DNA from: Pseudomonas sp. PDNC002
GTDB taxonomy: Bacteria > Pseudomonadota > Gammaproteobacteria > Pseudomonadales > Pseudomonadaceae
NCBI RefSeq assembly: GCF_016919445.1
Contig: NZ_CP070356.1
Coordinates: 4,157,502-4,221,501, forward strand
Reading direction: 5' to 3'
DNA: 64,000 nucleotides
Under the pieces are notes generated by a model that was not told the DNA's origin, ran no database searches, and saw only the letters and a list, made by a program, of their open reading frames with translations. The position numbers were made by a program, and so were the translations under genes. Positions 19,589-48,186 of the stretch are shown piece after piece; position 1 is the first letter of the stretch, and every line of letters starts with the position of its first letter.

Positions 19589-20125
19589 TCAGCGGCGGCC
19601 TTCTTCCAGGCCCTTGAGGGTCTTGCGGCAGTGGATCAGCGCGTCGCGCACCATGAAGTTCACCAGCGTCGGGGAGACGCCCAGTTCCTCGGCGATCTCC
19701 TTCTGCGTGCGGCCGTGCAGGCGGTACATCTCGAAGGCATAACGGGTGCGCTCGGGCAGCGTCTGCAGGGCGCTGGAGATGGCCTCCAGGGTCTGCCGGT
19801 CCTCGTGCTCCATTTCCGGTGACGCGGACGCCGTCGCGACGTGCATGCCTTCTTCCTCGCTACCGGAGTAGCGCTTCTCCAGCGCCTGGCGGCGATAGAG
19901 ATCGATGGCCAGGTTGCGCACCACGCGCATCAGGTAGCCGCTCTGCGACTGGATGCCGGGGGTGAGGTCGCTCGCATTGAGCTTGATGTACGCATCGTGC
20001 ACCACGTCTTCGGCATGGCTGCGGCAGCCGAGGATGCGTGCGGCCGCATTGATGAAGGTCTGCCGGTGGGTGGCGAACAGCTCGTGGAGAGCAGGGCGCG
20101 ACTCGGCGGGCATTAGCTTGGACAT
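19589..20125 (-). CDS. pvdS: PvdS-like ECF iron-starvation sigma factor
   Basis: A 178-aa ECF sigma factor. Region 2 contains AARILGCRSHAEDVVHDAYIKL and RNLAIDLYRRQALEKRYSG; region 4 contains LPERTRYAFEMYRLHG and then EIAEELGVSPTLVNFMVRD. The YSG-EEEG segment between regions 2 and 4 and the region 4 wording closely match PvdS of pyoverdine producers and OrbS of ornibactin producers as I recall them. The gene is preceded by a sigma-70 promoter overlapped by a Fur box, and it is divergent from the biosynthetic operon. IS-box promoters upstream of mbtH, pvdA and the acyltransferase gene are its likely targets. It lacks a neighbouring anti-sigma gene; FecI/FecR farther along are a separate pair. 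Confidence 0.88.
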   Translation of the reverse strand: MSKLMPAESRPALHELFATHRQTFINAAARILGCRSHAEDVVHDAYIKLNASDLTPGIQSQSGYLMRVVRNLAIDLYRRQALEKRYSGSEEEGMHVATASASPEMEHEDRQTLEAISSALQTLPERTRYAFEMYRLHGRTQKEIAEELGVSPTLVNFMVRDALIHCRKTLKGLEEGRR

Positions 20126-20182
20126 GCAAGGTGTTCCTATGCGGCGGCGGAGGCGGGGACGTCCACATGGGTTGAGGCGGTC

Positions 20183-20211
20183 AATCTAGATCAAATGATA
20201 ATTATTATCAA
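20183..20211 (-). promoter_or_regulatory. Sigma-70 promoter with Fur box for sigma gene
   Basis: On the minus strand TTGATA (plus 20206-20211) and TAGATT (plus 20183-20188) are 17 bases apart. The spacer and -35 are covered by an AT-rich Fur-like box at 20192-20210 (TGATAATTATTATCA core). The Fur-box match is nearly perfect to the 7-1-7 pattern. This places the PvdS-like sigma under direct iron repression. Confidence 0.8.
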
Positions 20212-20376
20212 TTTATTCGGAAGACTCCGACTATCGCTCTGGAACAGGGTTCCCACACAAGTGTGAAGTTTTTTCATTCGCATCCATTCGTCAGAACTCT
20301 CGACTTACAGGTGAAGGACAAGCCACGAAATTTCGCCGGCACATATCTTATGAGAATTAATCGCATCCGAGAACAC

Positions 20377-20400
20377 TAACTATTTCATTGCCTCCCTCGT
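20377..20400 (+). promoter_or_regulatory. PvdS-type (IS box) promoter upstream of mbtH
   Basis: TAACT at 20377-20381, 16 bases, then CGT at 20398-20400. The consensus for PvdS promoters is TAAAT-N16/17-CGT, so there is one mismatch. It sits about 73 bases before the chosen mbtH start and would drive the biosynthetic operon. A weaker Fur-like half site (TGAGAAT near 20351) is just upstream. Confidence 0.65.
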
Positions 20401-20473
20401 CTTCATGGCAGAGCTGGAAAAACTGGGTAATGGCCCAGCGCCGGCATCGCCATTTGGAGAGAGGAGAAGAGCA

Positions 20474-20692
20474 ATGGCTTTCGATCGCGAAGACGCGGTT
20501 TACAAGGTGCTGGTCAACGGCGAAGAGCAGTACTCGCTGTGGCCTGACTACAAGGAAGTCCCGGCCGGCTGGCGCGAAGCCGGTCAACGCGGGAGCAAGG
20601 CCGAATGCCTGGCTTTCGTCGAGGCCAACTGGACCGACATGCGCCCGCTGAGCCTGCGGCAGAAGATGGACGGCCAGGCGGCGGGGCACTGA
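20474..20692 (+). CDS. MbtH-like protein
   Basis: ATG 20474 after GAGAGGAGAAGA gives 72 aa; the longer frame from 20405 would begin on the promoter's predicted transcript start and is rejected. The signature is [21 protein letters not shown] with the invariant Trp residues and the closing WTDMRPLSL. MbtH-like proteins bind and activate adenylation domains of partner NRPSs. It heads the operon mbtH-thioesterase-hydroxylase-NRPS1-NRPS2-hydrolase, three bases before the thioesterase start. Confidence 0.93.
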   Translation: MAFDREDAVYKVLVNGEEQYSLWPDYKEVPAGWREAGQRGSKAECLAFVEANWTDMRPLSLRQKMDGQAAGH

Positions 20693-20695
20693 CCC

Positions 20696-21418
20696 ATGCT
20701 GCGTCTGTTCTGCCTGCCGTACTCCGGAGCCAGCGCCATGATCTATGCGCGCTGGAAGCGCCAATTGCCGGAATGGATCGAGGTCTGCCCGGTGGAGTTG
20801 CCCGGCCGTGGCCGGCGTTTCGCTGAAAGCCTGCAGACCGACCTGCGGGCCTTGGCCGGCCAGTTGGCCGACGAGATCGCCGGACGCCTGGATCAGCCCT
20901 ACGCGCTGTTCGGCCACAGCCTTGGCGGCCTGCTGATCTTCGAGCTGGCCCATGCCCTGCGCGAACGTGGCCTGCCCATGCCCAAGGCGCTGTTCGCCTC
21001 GGCGGCCTCCGCGCCGTCGCGCCGCGACAGCCACCGCGAGCTGGCGGAAGAGCAGAGCGACGCGCAACTGATCGAGCGCATGCAGCGCCTGGGTGGCACC
21101 TCCGCGGCCGTCTTCGCCGATGCCGAGATGCTCGCCCTGACCCTCCCGGTGATGCGTGCCGACTTCCTGCTCTGCGGCCTCTACGACTATCGCCGCCGTC
21201 CGCAGTTATCGTGCCCGATCCATGTGTTCGGCGGCAAGGGTGACCGGCTGTCCGTCGAGTCGCTGTCGACCTGGCAGGACGAAACCTGCGCCGGCTTCTC
21301 CCTGGAGATGCTCGAAGGCGGCCACTTCTTCATCAACACCGACGAGGCGCGCCTGCTCGAGCTGATGCTCGGCCGCCTGCAGCAACCGGGGCAGCCGTCC
21401 AGCGCAGCGCTGGCCTGA
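20696..21418 (+). CDS. Type II thioesterase
   Basis: A 240-aa alpha/beta hydrolase of the NRPS type II thioesterase family: LFCLPYSGASAMIYARWK at the start, nucleophile elbow FGHSLGGLL (Ser near residue 80), acid GDRLS near residue 182 and His GGHFF near residue 210. These enzymes clear misloaded or stalled carrier proteins. Here it may also matter for product release, because neither NRPS ends in a thioesterase domain. Immediately downstream of mbtH, 22 bases before the hydroxylase start. Confidence 0.92.
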   Translation: MLRLFCLPYSGASAMIYARWKRQLPEWIEVCPVELPGRGRRFAESLQTDLRALAGQLADEIAGRLDQPYALFGHSLGGLLIFELAHALRERGLPMPKALFASAASAPSRRDSHRELAEEQSDAQLIERMQRLGGTSAAVFADAEMLALTLPVMRADFLLCGLYDYRRRPQLSCPIHVFGGKGDRLSVESLSTWQDETCAGFSLEMLEGGHFFINTDEARLLELMLGRLQQPGQPSSAALA

Positions 21419-21440
21419 GCGCCCCACGCGGAGAATCCAG

Positions 21441-22421
21441 ATGCCCACGTCCACTCTGTTCGATATCGCTCCCCTGGCTGAAGCGCGTGGCGGCCTGCCG
21501 TTGCTGGTGCAGGCGCGCGGCGAGGGTATCGACCTGCTCGATGCCCTGGCCGAACTGCGCCCGCTGGTTGAAGAGCGTCTGCCGGTGTGCGCCGGCATCC
21601 TCTTCCGTGGTTTCCAGGCCGGCGCGGCGGAACGCTTCCGCGAGTTCGCCGCCGGCTTCGGCCATCCGCTGCTCAACTACGAGTTCGGTTCCACCCCGCG
21701 CAGCAACGTCACCAGCGGCGTGTACACCTCCACCGAATACCCGCCGCACCAGCACATCCCGCTGCACAACGAGCAGGCCTACACCCGCGAGTGGCCGATG
21801 AAGATCTGGTTCTACTGCGTGCAGGCCGCGCAGAGCGGCGGCGAGACCCCCATCGCCGACAGCCGTGAAATTTACCGCCGGGTGGACGAAGGCATCCGCC
21901 GCCGTTTTACCGAACGCGGGCTGATGTACACGCGCAACTTCGGCAACGGCCTGGACGTGGCCTGGGAGCAGGTGTTCAACAGCGACGACCCGGCCGTGGT
22001 CGAGGCCTACTGCAAGACCCACAAGATCGGCTGGGAGTGGAAGGAAGACGGCGAGCTGCGCACCCGCCAGGTCTGCCAGGCCGTCGCGCAACACCCGGTC
22101 ACCCGCGACTGGGTCTGGTTCAACCAGGCACACCTGTTCCACGTCTCCAACCTGCCGCCGGAAGTACGCGAGAGCCTGCTGGAAATCGTCGACGAGGAAG
22201 ACCTGCCGCGCAACGTCTACTACGGCGATGGCAGCCCCATCGAGCCCTCGGTACTCGACGAAGTGCGCGGCGTGCTGGAGGAGGCCAAGGTGAGTTTCCC
22301 CTGGTACAGCGGCGACGTGCTGATGCTCGACAACATGCTGGCGGCGCATGCGCGCTCGCCGTTCAGCGGGCCGCGCAAGGTAGTGGTGGCGATGGCGGAA
22401 GGGCATGGCGCGGATGCCTGA
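21441..22421 (+). CDS. SyrP-like TauD-family beta-hydroxylase
   Basis: A 326-aa Fe(II)/2-oxoglutarate dioxygenase. The iron facial triad can be read as LHNEQ (His and Glu, about residues 110-112) and the distal His in DNMLAAHARSPF near residue 304. Homologues (SyrP, and OrbG of the ornibactin cluster) hydroxylate NRPS-bound aspartate at the beta carbon. That fits module 2 of NRPS1, whose code predicts Asp. beta-Hydroxyaspartate then chelates iron. In operon with the thioesterase upstream; a 226-base gap with repeats separates it from NRPS1. Confidence 0.9.
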   Translation: MPTSTLFDIAPLAEARGGLPLLVQARGEGIDLLDALAELRPLVEERLPVCAGILFRGFQAGAAERFREFAAGFGHPLLNYEFGSTPRSNVTSGVYTSTEYPPHQHIPLHNEQAYTREWPMKIWFYCVQAAQSGGETPIADSREIYRRVDEGIRRRFTERGLMYTRNFGNGLDVAWEQVFNSDDPAVVEAYCKTHKIGWEWKEDGELRTRQVCQAVAQHPVTRDWVWFNQAHLFHVSNLPPEVRESLLEIVDEEDLPRNVYYGDGSPIEPSVLDEVRGVLEEAKVSFPWYSGDVLMLDNMLAAHARSPFSGPRKVVVAMAEGHGADA

Positions 22422-22442
22422 GTTTTCGGATGGCACGAACTA

Positions 22443-22542
22443 CTCCCTCTCCCTCTGGGAGAGGGCGGGGGTGAGGGAAATGGCCGGGCACCGAAGTCGC
22501 CGGTAATCCCCTCACCCTAACCCTCTCCCAGGGGGAGAGGGG
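22443..22542. repeat. Composite palindromic repeat, short copy 4
   Basis: Two inverted CCCTCTCCC/GGGAGAGGG arms (22443-22478 and 22508-22542) lie closer together than in the other copies and lack the conserved spacer. The element fills the gap between the hydroxylase and NRPS1; no promoter for NRPS1 could be recognised here, so read-through from the mbtH promoter is assumed. Confidence 0.6.
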
Positions 22543-22647
22543 ACTGATCGGAGCGAGTGATTGGTCACGGCACTCCGAACAACCAGCTGAACCCAACGAA
22601 TTCCCTCCGGCGAGCACCCACCGCCCGCCGACAGCACAGGTGATGTC

Positions 22648-43312
<20,665 letters not shown>

Positions 43313-43316
<4 letters not shown>

Positions 43317-44275
43317 ATGCATTTCTGAAAGAGGTCGGCATGCTGCACCCGGAGATTTCCGCGTTTCTCGATATGGTCGACGAGGGCCGCCGCGGTGGCC
43401 GGCCGGCGTTGCACGAACTGCCAGTGGAGCAGGCGCGGCTGGATTTCGAGTCTGCCTCGGAATCGCTCAGGGCCGGAGCGCCGTCGATGCCGGTGGAGGA
43501 GTTGCTCATTCCCGCGCGGGAGGGCCGGCAGCTGCCGGTTCGTCTGTACCGGCCGGCAGGAGCCGGCGAGGGGGCGATTCTGTATTTCCACGGCGGCGGA
43601 TACACGGTTGGCAGCCTGGATTCCCATGACGGCCTGTGCCGATTGCTGGCGAAGCACTGCGATTGCGCGGTGATTTCGGTGGGTTACCGGTTGGCTCCGC
43701 AAGCGCCGTTTCCGGCCGCGACCTTCGATGCGCGCGATGCCTGGAGCTGGCTGCTGAACTCGGCTGCCAGCCTCGGCCTGAACACTCGCCGTCTGGCAGT
43801 GGGCGGCGATAGCGCCGGCGCTACCCTGGCCACGGTGCTGTGCGCCGAACTGGCCGGCGAGGGCGCCGAGCAACCCTGCGCCCAACTGCTGTTCTACCCG
43901 GCGGCGGATGCCAGTCGGCGCAGCGAATCCCAGGAGCTGTTCGCCGAGGGCTATCTGCTGGAAACGGCCAGTCTGGACTGGTTCTACGACCAGTACCTGC
44001 CCGAGGTTGCACAGCGCAGCGATTGGCGTTGCTCACCGGTCCGGGCGGGTGTGGCTCTGCAGGGCAGCGCCCCGGCACTGCTGTTCGCGGCGGAGTTCGA
44101 TCCGCTGCTGGACGAGGGCCTGGGCTACGCGAAGGCGCTGGTGGAACAGGGTGTGGAAGTCGAGGCTGAACGCTGCTGCGGCATGACCCACGACTTTCTG
44201 CGCATGGGCAACCTGGTGCCGGAAGTCGAAGGGTACTACCGGCGGGTAGCGGAGTTCCTCGCGGCTCGGTGGTAG
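43313..44275 (+). CDS. HSL-type alpha/beta hydrolase, coupled to NRPS2
   Basis: ATG 43313 overlaps the NRPS2 stop (ATGA), giving 320 aa; the frame is open further upstream but that part overlaps NRPS2. Hormone-sensitive-lipase family features: oxyanion motif YFHGGGYTVG near residue 92, nucleophile GGDSAG near residue 164, acid EFDPLLDEG near residue 263 and His in MTHDF near residue 293. Strict coupling to an NRPS that lacks a thioesterase suggests it releases the peptide or trims the product (deacylation or ester cleavage), but this is inference; HSL members are ordinarily carboxylesterases. It is the last gene before the tandem-repeat region. Confidence 0.85.
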
Positions 44276-45160
44276 CCAAGTTCATGCTCCAACGGGCGTG
44301 GCAATCCTGTAGGAGCGGATCTTATCCGCGATCCGGCCGGCAGGCCGACAGCGGAAGAATTGCATCGCTGTCGCGATGATCGCGGAGAAGCTCCGCTCCT
44401 ACGAAAGCGTAGGCTCCTTCGCGCTGCGGATCGGCCTCGGCGTTCGCGGCGCGCTAGTAGCCGTGAACATGCCCCTGCGGGCGTTGCAGCCCTGTAGGAG
44501 CGGATCTTATCCGCGATCCGGCCGGCAGGCCGTCAGCGGAAGAATTGCATCGCTGCCGCGATGGTCGCGGAGAAGCTCCGCTCCTACAAAAGCGTAGGTT
44601 CCCTCGGGCTGCGGATTAGCCTCGGCGTTCGCGGCGCGCTAGTAGCCGTGAACATGCTCCCGCGGGCGTGGCAAACCCGTAGGAGCGGATCTTATCCGCG
44701 ACCCGGCCGGCAGGCCGTCAGCGGAAGAATTGCATCGCTGTCGCGATGATCGCGGAGAAGCTCCGCTCCTACGAAAGCGTAGGCTCCTTCGCGCTGCGGA
44801 TCGGCCTTGTCGCTCGCAGTGCGCTAGTCGCCGTGAACATGCTCCCGCGGGCGTGGCAAACCTGTAGGAGCGGATCTTATCCGCGATCCGGCCGGCAGGC
44901 CGTCAGTAGAAGAACTGCATCGCTGTCGCGATGGTCGCGGAGAAGCTCCGCTCCTACGAGAGCGTAGGGTCCCTCGGGCTGCGGATTAGCCTTGGCATTC
45001 GCGGTGCGCTAGTCGCCGTGAACATGCTCACGCGGGCGTGGCAAACCTGTAGGAGCGGATCTTATCCGCGATCCGGCCGGCAGGCCGTCAGCGGAAGAAC
45101 TGCATCGCTGTCGCGATGGTCGCGGAGAAGCTCCGCTCCTACGAGAGCGTAGGTTACCTC
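44276..45160. repeat. Five-copy 185-bp tandem array of REP doublets
   Basis: This fills the gene-free stretch between two convergent genes. The motif TAGGAGCGGATCTTATCCGC begins at 44310, 44495, 44680, 44865 and 45050, exactly 185 bases apart each time. Each unit has an inverted arm ending GCTCCGCTCCTAC (44402, 44587, 44772, 44957, 45142), so it is a 93-bp REP doublet plus a 92-bp spacer. The spacer resembles the 3' end of the permease gene just beyond the array (45170-45195). Units differ by a few substitutions. The 73-codon frames that recur within units shift frame at each unit and are not genes. Confidence 0.92.
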
Positions 45161-45170
45161 GCTATTTGGA

Positions 45171-47180
45171 TCAGCCTTGGCGCTCGCGGTGCATCAGCCA
45201 GAGGAAGTACGGGCAACCGATGAACGCCGCCAGCAGCCCCGCGGACACCGGCCACGGGTAGGCGATATTTCGGCCCAGCCAGTCCGCCACCACCATGATC
45301 AGGGCGCCGGCCAGGGCGCTCAGCAGCAATTGCGGAGCGGCGCGGCGCACGCCCAGGTGGCGGGCGATATGCGGACCGATCAGGCCGACGAAGCTCAGTG
45401 GGCCGACGATGATAGTGGCGGTGGCAGTCAACACCGCAGCGGTCAGCAGGATTGCCAGGTGACTCCCCCGCAATCGCAAGCCCAGCGCGGTGGCGGTGCC
45501 GTTGCCCAGCGTCAGCAGGTCCAGCGGGCGAGCCAGCAGCAGGCTGACGCCGATCATCAGCGCTCCGACGACCAGGCCGGTGCTCGCGGACGTCATATCC
45601 ACCTGATAGGTCGATCCGGTCATCCAGCTCATCATCGCGGTCATGCGCGGGTCGCCGCTGGCCAGCAGCAAGGTGCTGAACGAATGCAGCAGGGTCGTCA
45701 GGCAGACGCCGGTGAGCAGCAGGCGCTCGGCGTTGAAGGTCTTGCGCCAGGCAAACCACAGCAGCAGGCCGAGCGTCAGCAGGGCGCCGATGCTGGCTGC
45801 CGGGACCATGTAGGCCTGCGGCTGCGGCATCACCAGGAACAGCACCAGTACGGCGATGGCCGCGCCGGACGTGGCGCCAAGGACTTCCGGGCTGGCCATG
45901 GGGTTGCCGGTCAGGCGCTGCACCAGCAGGCCGGCCACGGCCAACATCGCGCCGGCTGCCAGCGAGCCGAGCACGCGTGGCAGGCGCCACTGCGCGATGG
46001 CATCGGCAAGGCCGGCGTCGCCCCAGTGCCAGCCGTTGGCGTCCACCGCGAAGTAAATGGCCGGCAGCGTCAGCAAGGCCAGCAGGATGGCGATTGCGAT
46101 GATCAGTCGCCACGGGTGTTCGCGTTGCGGTTTGGCGGGCGCCGGTCGGGGAATGATCCCGCCACTGCGCTGGCGGCTGAGCAGCCACAGCAGCAGCGGC
46201 ACGCTGAAGATGCCGGTGAGGATGCCGGCCGGGATTTCGCCGGCGAAGCGCGACAGTTCGCGGGCTATCTGGTCCACCACGCACAGCAGCGCGGCGCCCA
46301 GCAGGGGTGCCCAGATCAACCGCTGCTTCAGCGTGCGGGCCCCGCACAGCCGGGCAATGGCCGGCGCGGCGAGGCCGACGAAGGCGAGCATGCCCACCGC
46401 GCTGGTGACGAAGGCGCTGAGCGCCACGGCCACCGCGAGGCCGAGCACGCGGGTGCGGCGCAGGTTGACACCCACCGCCGCCGCGCCTTCGTCTTCCAGC
46501 CCCAGGGCAGCCAGCGGCCGCACCATCAACAGCGCGAGGACCATGGCCACCGCCAGGCGCGGCGCGAGATAGAGCACGCCGTCCCAGCCACTCTGGTTGA
46601 GTGAGCCGGCCTGCCAGAGCAGCAGGTCGATCAGGTAGTCATGGTTGAACAGCACCAGCAGCGCATTGAGCGACACGCAGTAGAGGCTGATGACCATGCC
46701 GGCGAGGATGAAGCGCAGCGGCGACAGCGTGCGGCCCCAGGCAAAGGCGAACAGCAGGCCGGTAGCGATCGCTGCGCCGGTCAATGTGACGGCTTCCAGG
46801 CCGTGGACCAGCAAGGTCGGGGCGAAGATGGTGGCGGCCGAGAGTGCCAGGTTGGCACCGGCGGATACACCCAGCGTCACCGGCTCCGCCAGCGGGTTGC
46901 GCAGGATCTGCTGGAACAGCGTGCCGGCCAGGGCCAGCGCGGCACCGGCCATCAAGCTCACCGCCAGGCGCGGGAAGAAGCTGAAGTGCATGAGGACCTG
47001 ACGCACATCGTCCAGGTCCGGCGACCACAAGGCTTGCCACCAGAGTTCGCGGGGCAGGGCGTCTTGCAGGCCGTGGAATACCAGCAGTGCCGCGAGGATC
47101 GCCAGAACCAGCGTGCAGAGCGCCGGGCCGACCGGCAGGCCGCCGCGAGGCGCGCTGAATCCGAGGGTCGATTCAGACAT
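45171..47180 (-). CDS. Fused FecCD-type (FhuB-like) siderophore permease
   Basis: A 669-aa inner-membrane protein made of two tandem FecCD permease halves. Each half carries about ten helices and the ATPase-coupling segment after GAxLAxAGxxxQ (GAALALAGTLFQQILRNPLAEP near residue 80 and GAMLAVAGLLVQRLTGNPMASPEV near residue 410). The fused form is that of FhuB, which handles hydroxamate siderophores. Its start overlaps the end of the binding-protein gene by 8 bases, so they are cotranscribed. The matching ATPase is encoded separately at 58651-59418. Its 3' end borders the 185-bp tandem array. Confidence 0.92.
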   Translation of the reverse strand: MSESTLGFSAPRGGLPVGPALCTLVLAILAALLVFHGLQDALPRELWWQALWSPDLDDVRQVLMHFSFFPRLAVSLMAGAALALAGTLFQQILRNPLAEPVTLGVSAGANLALSAATIFAPTLLVHGLEAVTLTGAAIATGLLFAFAWGRTLSPLRFILAGMVISLYCVSLNALLVLFNHDYLIDLLLWQAGSLNQSGWDGVLYLAPRLAVAMVLALLMVRPLAALGLEDEGAAAVGVNLRRTRVLGLAVAVALSAFVTSAVGMLAFVGLAAPAIARLCGARTLKQRLIWAPLLGAALLCVVDQIARELSRFAGEIPAGILTGIFSVPLLLWLLSRQRSGGIIPRPAPAKPQREHPWRLIIAIAILLALLTLPAIYFAVDANGWHWGDAGLADAIAQWRLPRVLGSLAAGAMLAVAGLLVQRLTGNPMASPEVLGATSGAAIAVLVLFLVMPQPQAYMVPAASIGALLTLGLLLWFAWRKTFNAERLLLTGVCLTTLLHSFSTLLLASGDPRMTAMMSWMTGSTYQVDMTSASTGLVVGALMIGVSLLLARPLDLLTLGNGTATALGLRLRGSHLAILLTAAVLTATATIIVGPLSFVGLIGPHIARHLGVRRAAPQLLLSALAGALIMVVADWLGRNIAYPWPVSAGLLAAFIGCPYFLWLMHRERQG

Positions 47181-48087
47181 GGGCGGCCTCCGTGGCGCTG
47201 TCCAGATAGGCGGCGATGCGTTCGGCCAGGTCCAGCACCGAGGCGGCGCCGGCGTAGGGATAGAAGCGCTGCAGGGTCAGTGTGTGGCCCTGGCGCACGG
47301 CGGGCAGGTTGGCCCAGAGGTCGTTGGGCTGCCGCAGGCTCTGCAGGCGCGCCGAGGTGGTGGGAATGTCGACGTAGACCAGGTGCGCATCCGGGCGCTC
47401 GGCCAGGCGTTCGATGCTGACCATCGCCAGCCCGACCGGTCCGACCGGGCCTTGCCAGGCATTCACCAGGCCGAGGCGATCGAGCACGTCCTGCACCATG
47501 CTGTTCTTGCCGTAGACCGCCGCGTGGCGGCCGTCCTGGTTGAGCACCGCGACGCACACCGGTGGCTGCGGGCGTCTCGCCAGCTTCGCGCGCAGTTCGG
47601 CCAGGCGCTGCTCACCGGCGCCAATGTAGTCGGCGGCGACCTGCTCGACGCCCAGGCGGCGGGCCAGGTCGCTCATGAAGTCGGTAGTGGCCTTCCAGGC
47701 GCCCTCGGGAGCCGGGTAGATGGCCACCTTTTCGGTCGGCGCAATGCCGTTGAGCCGACGCTGCAAGGTCGGCGTCATCGGGTCGCTGAGGATCAGTTGC
47801 GGTTGCAGCTGCTGGATCAGTTCGAGGTTCGGTTCCCAATACGGGCCCACGTCACGCACGCTGTCCGGCAGCGCCATCGTGGGCATGCGCACCCGGTAAT
47901 AGCGGTCGTCGGAGATCGCCAGGGGCGCGACGCCCAGGGTCAGCAGCGTCTCGGCGGCGACCCAGTTGAGGGCAACGATGCGCGTCAGGGCTTCTCCAGC
48001 GAGGACGACTCGGGCCGGTAGCCCGGCGGCGCAGGCCAGTCCACCGATGGCGAGACTGTGCAGCAGATGACGGCGGGTGAGGGACAT
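47173..48087 (-). CDS. FhuD-like siderophore-binding periplasmic protein
   Basis: ATG 48087 gives 304 aa; the longer frame to 48117 is not needed. The N-terminus has a twin-arginine signal (SLTRRHLLHSLAIGGLACAAG), as in FhuD. The mature part is a PeripBP_2 fold: RIVALNWVAAETLLTLGVAP, then PNLELIQQLQPQLILSD. It should carry the ferric siderophore from the outer-membrane receptor to the fused permease. It is separated from the receptor gene by 100 bases containing a hairpin (48118-48143). Confidence 0.9.
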   Translation of the reverse strand: MSLTRRHLLHSLAIGGLACAAGLPARVVLAGEALTRIVALNWVAAETLLTLGVAPLAISDDRYYRVRMPTMALPDSVRDVGPYWEPNLELIQQLQPQLILSDPMTPTLQRRLNGIAPTEKVAIYPAPEGAWKATTDFMSDLARRLGVEQVAADYIGAGEQRLAELRAKLARRPQPPVCVAVLNQDGRHAAVYGKNSMVQDVLDRLGLVNAWQGPVGPVGLAMVSIERLAERPDAHLVYVDIPTTSARLQSLRQPNDLWANLPAVRQGHTLTLQRFYPYAGAASVLDLAERIAAYLDSATEAAHV

Positions 48088-48117
48088 CGAACTTCTCCGC
48101 TTGCATTGAAACGACAA

Positions 48118-48143
48118 CGGGCTCCCTGCGAACAGGGAGCCCG
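48118..48143 (-). terminator. Hairpin between receptor and binding-protein genes
   Basis: CGGGCTCCCTG (48118-48128) and its exact inverse CAGGGAGCCCG (48133-48143) enclose a 4-base loop. On the minus strand it is followed by TTGTCGTTTC. It lies downstream of the receptor stop and before the binding-protein gene, so it probably attenuates transcription from receptor into transport genes. Confidence 0.6.
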
Positions 48144-48186
48144 ATGGAGCGGCTGGAAGTGGCCGAAGCCACCCCCAGCGCGGGGG

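Noticed and set aside
20405-20473. Longer MbtH start at 20405
   Set aside because: It would begin 5 bases after the predicted -10 and lacks a ribosome site, whereas ATG 20474 has GAGGAG upstream and gives the standard MbtH length.
44376-45152. Four 62-73-codon frames repeated through the 185-bp array
   Set aside because: They are translated tandem REP sequence; 185 is not a multiple of three so the frame shifts at each unit, and no ribosome site is present.
44276-45160. Possible CRISPR array because of regular repeats
   Set aside because: Units are 185 bp with nearly identical spacers and internal palindromes; there are no short repeats with unique 30-40-bp spacers and no cas genes.
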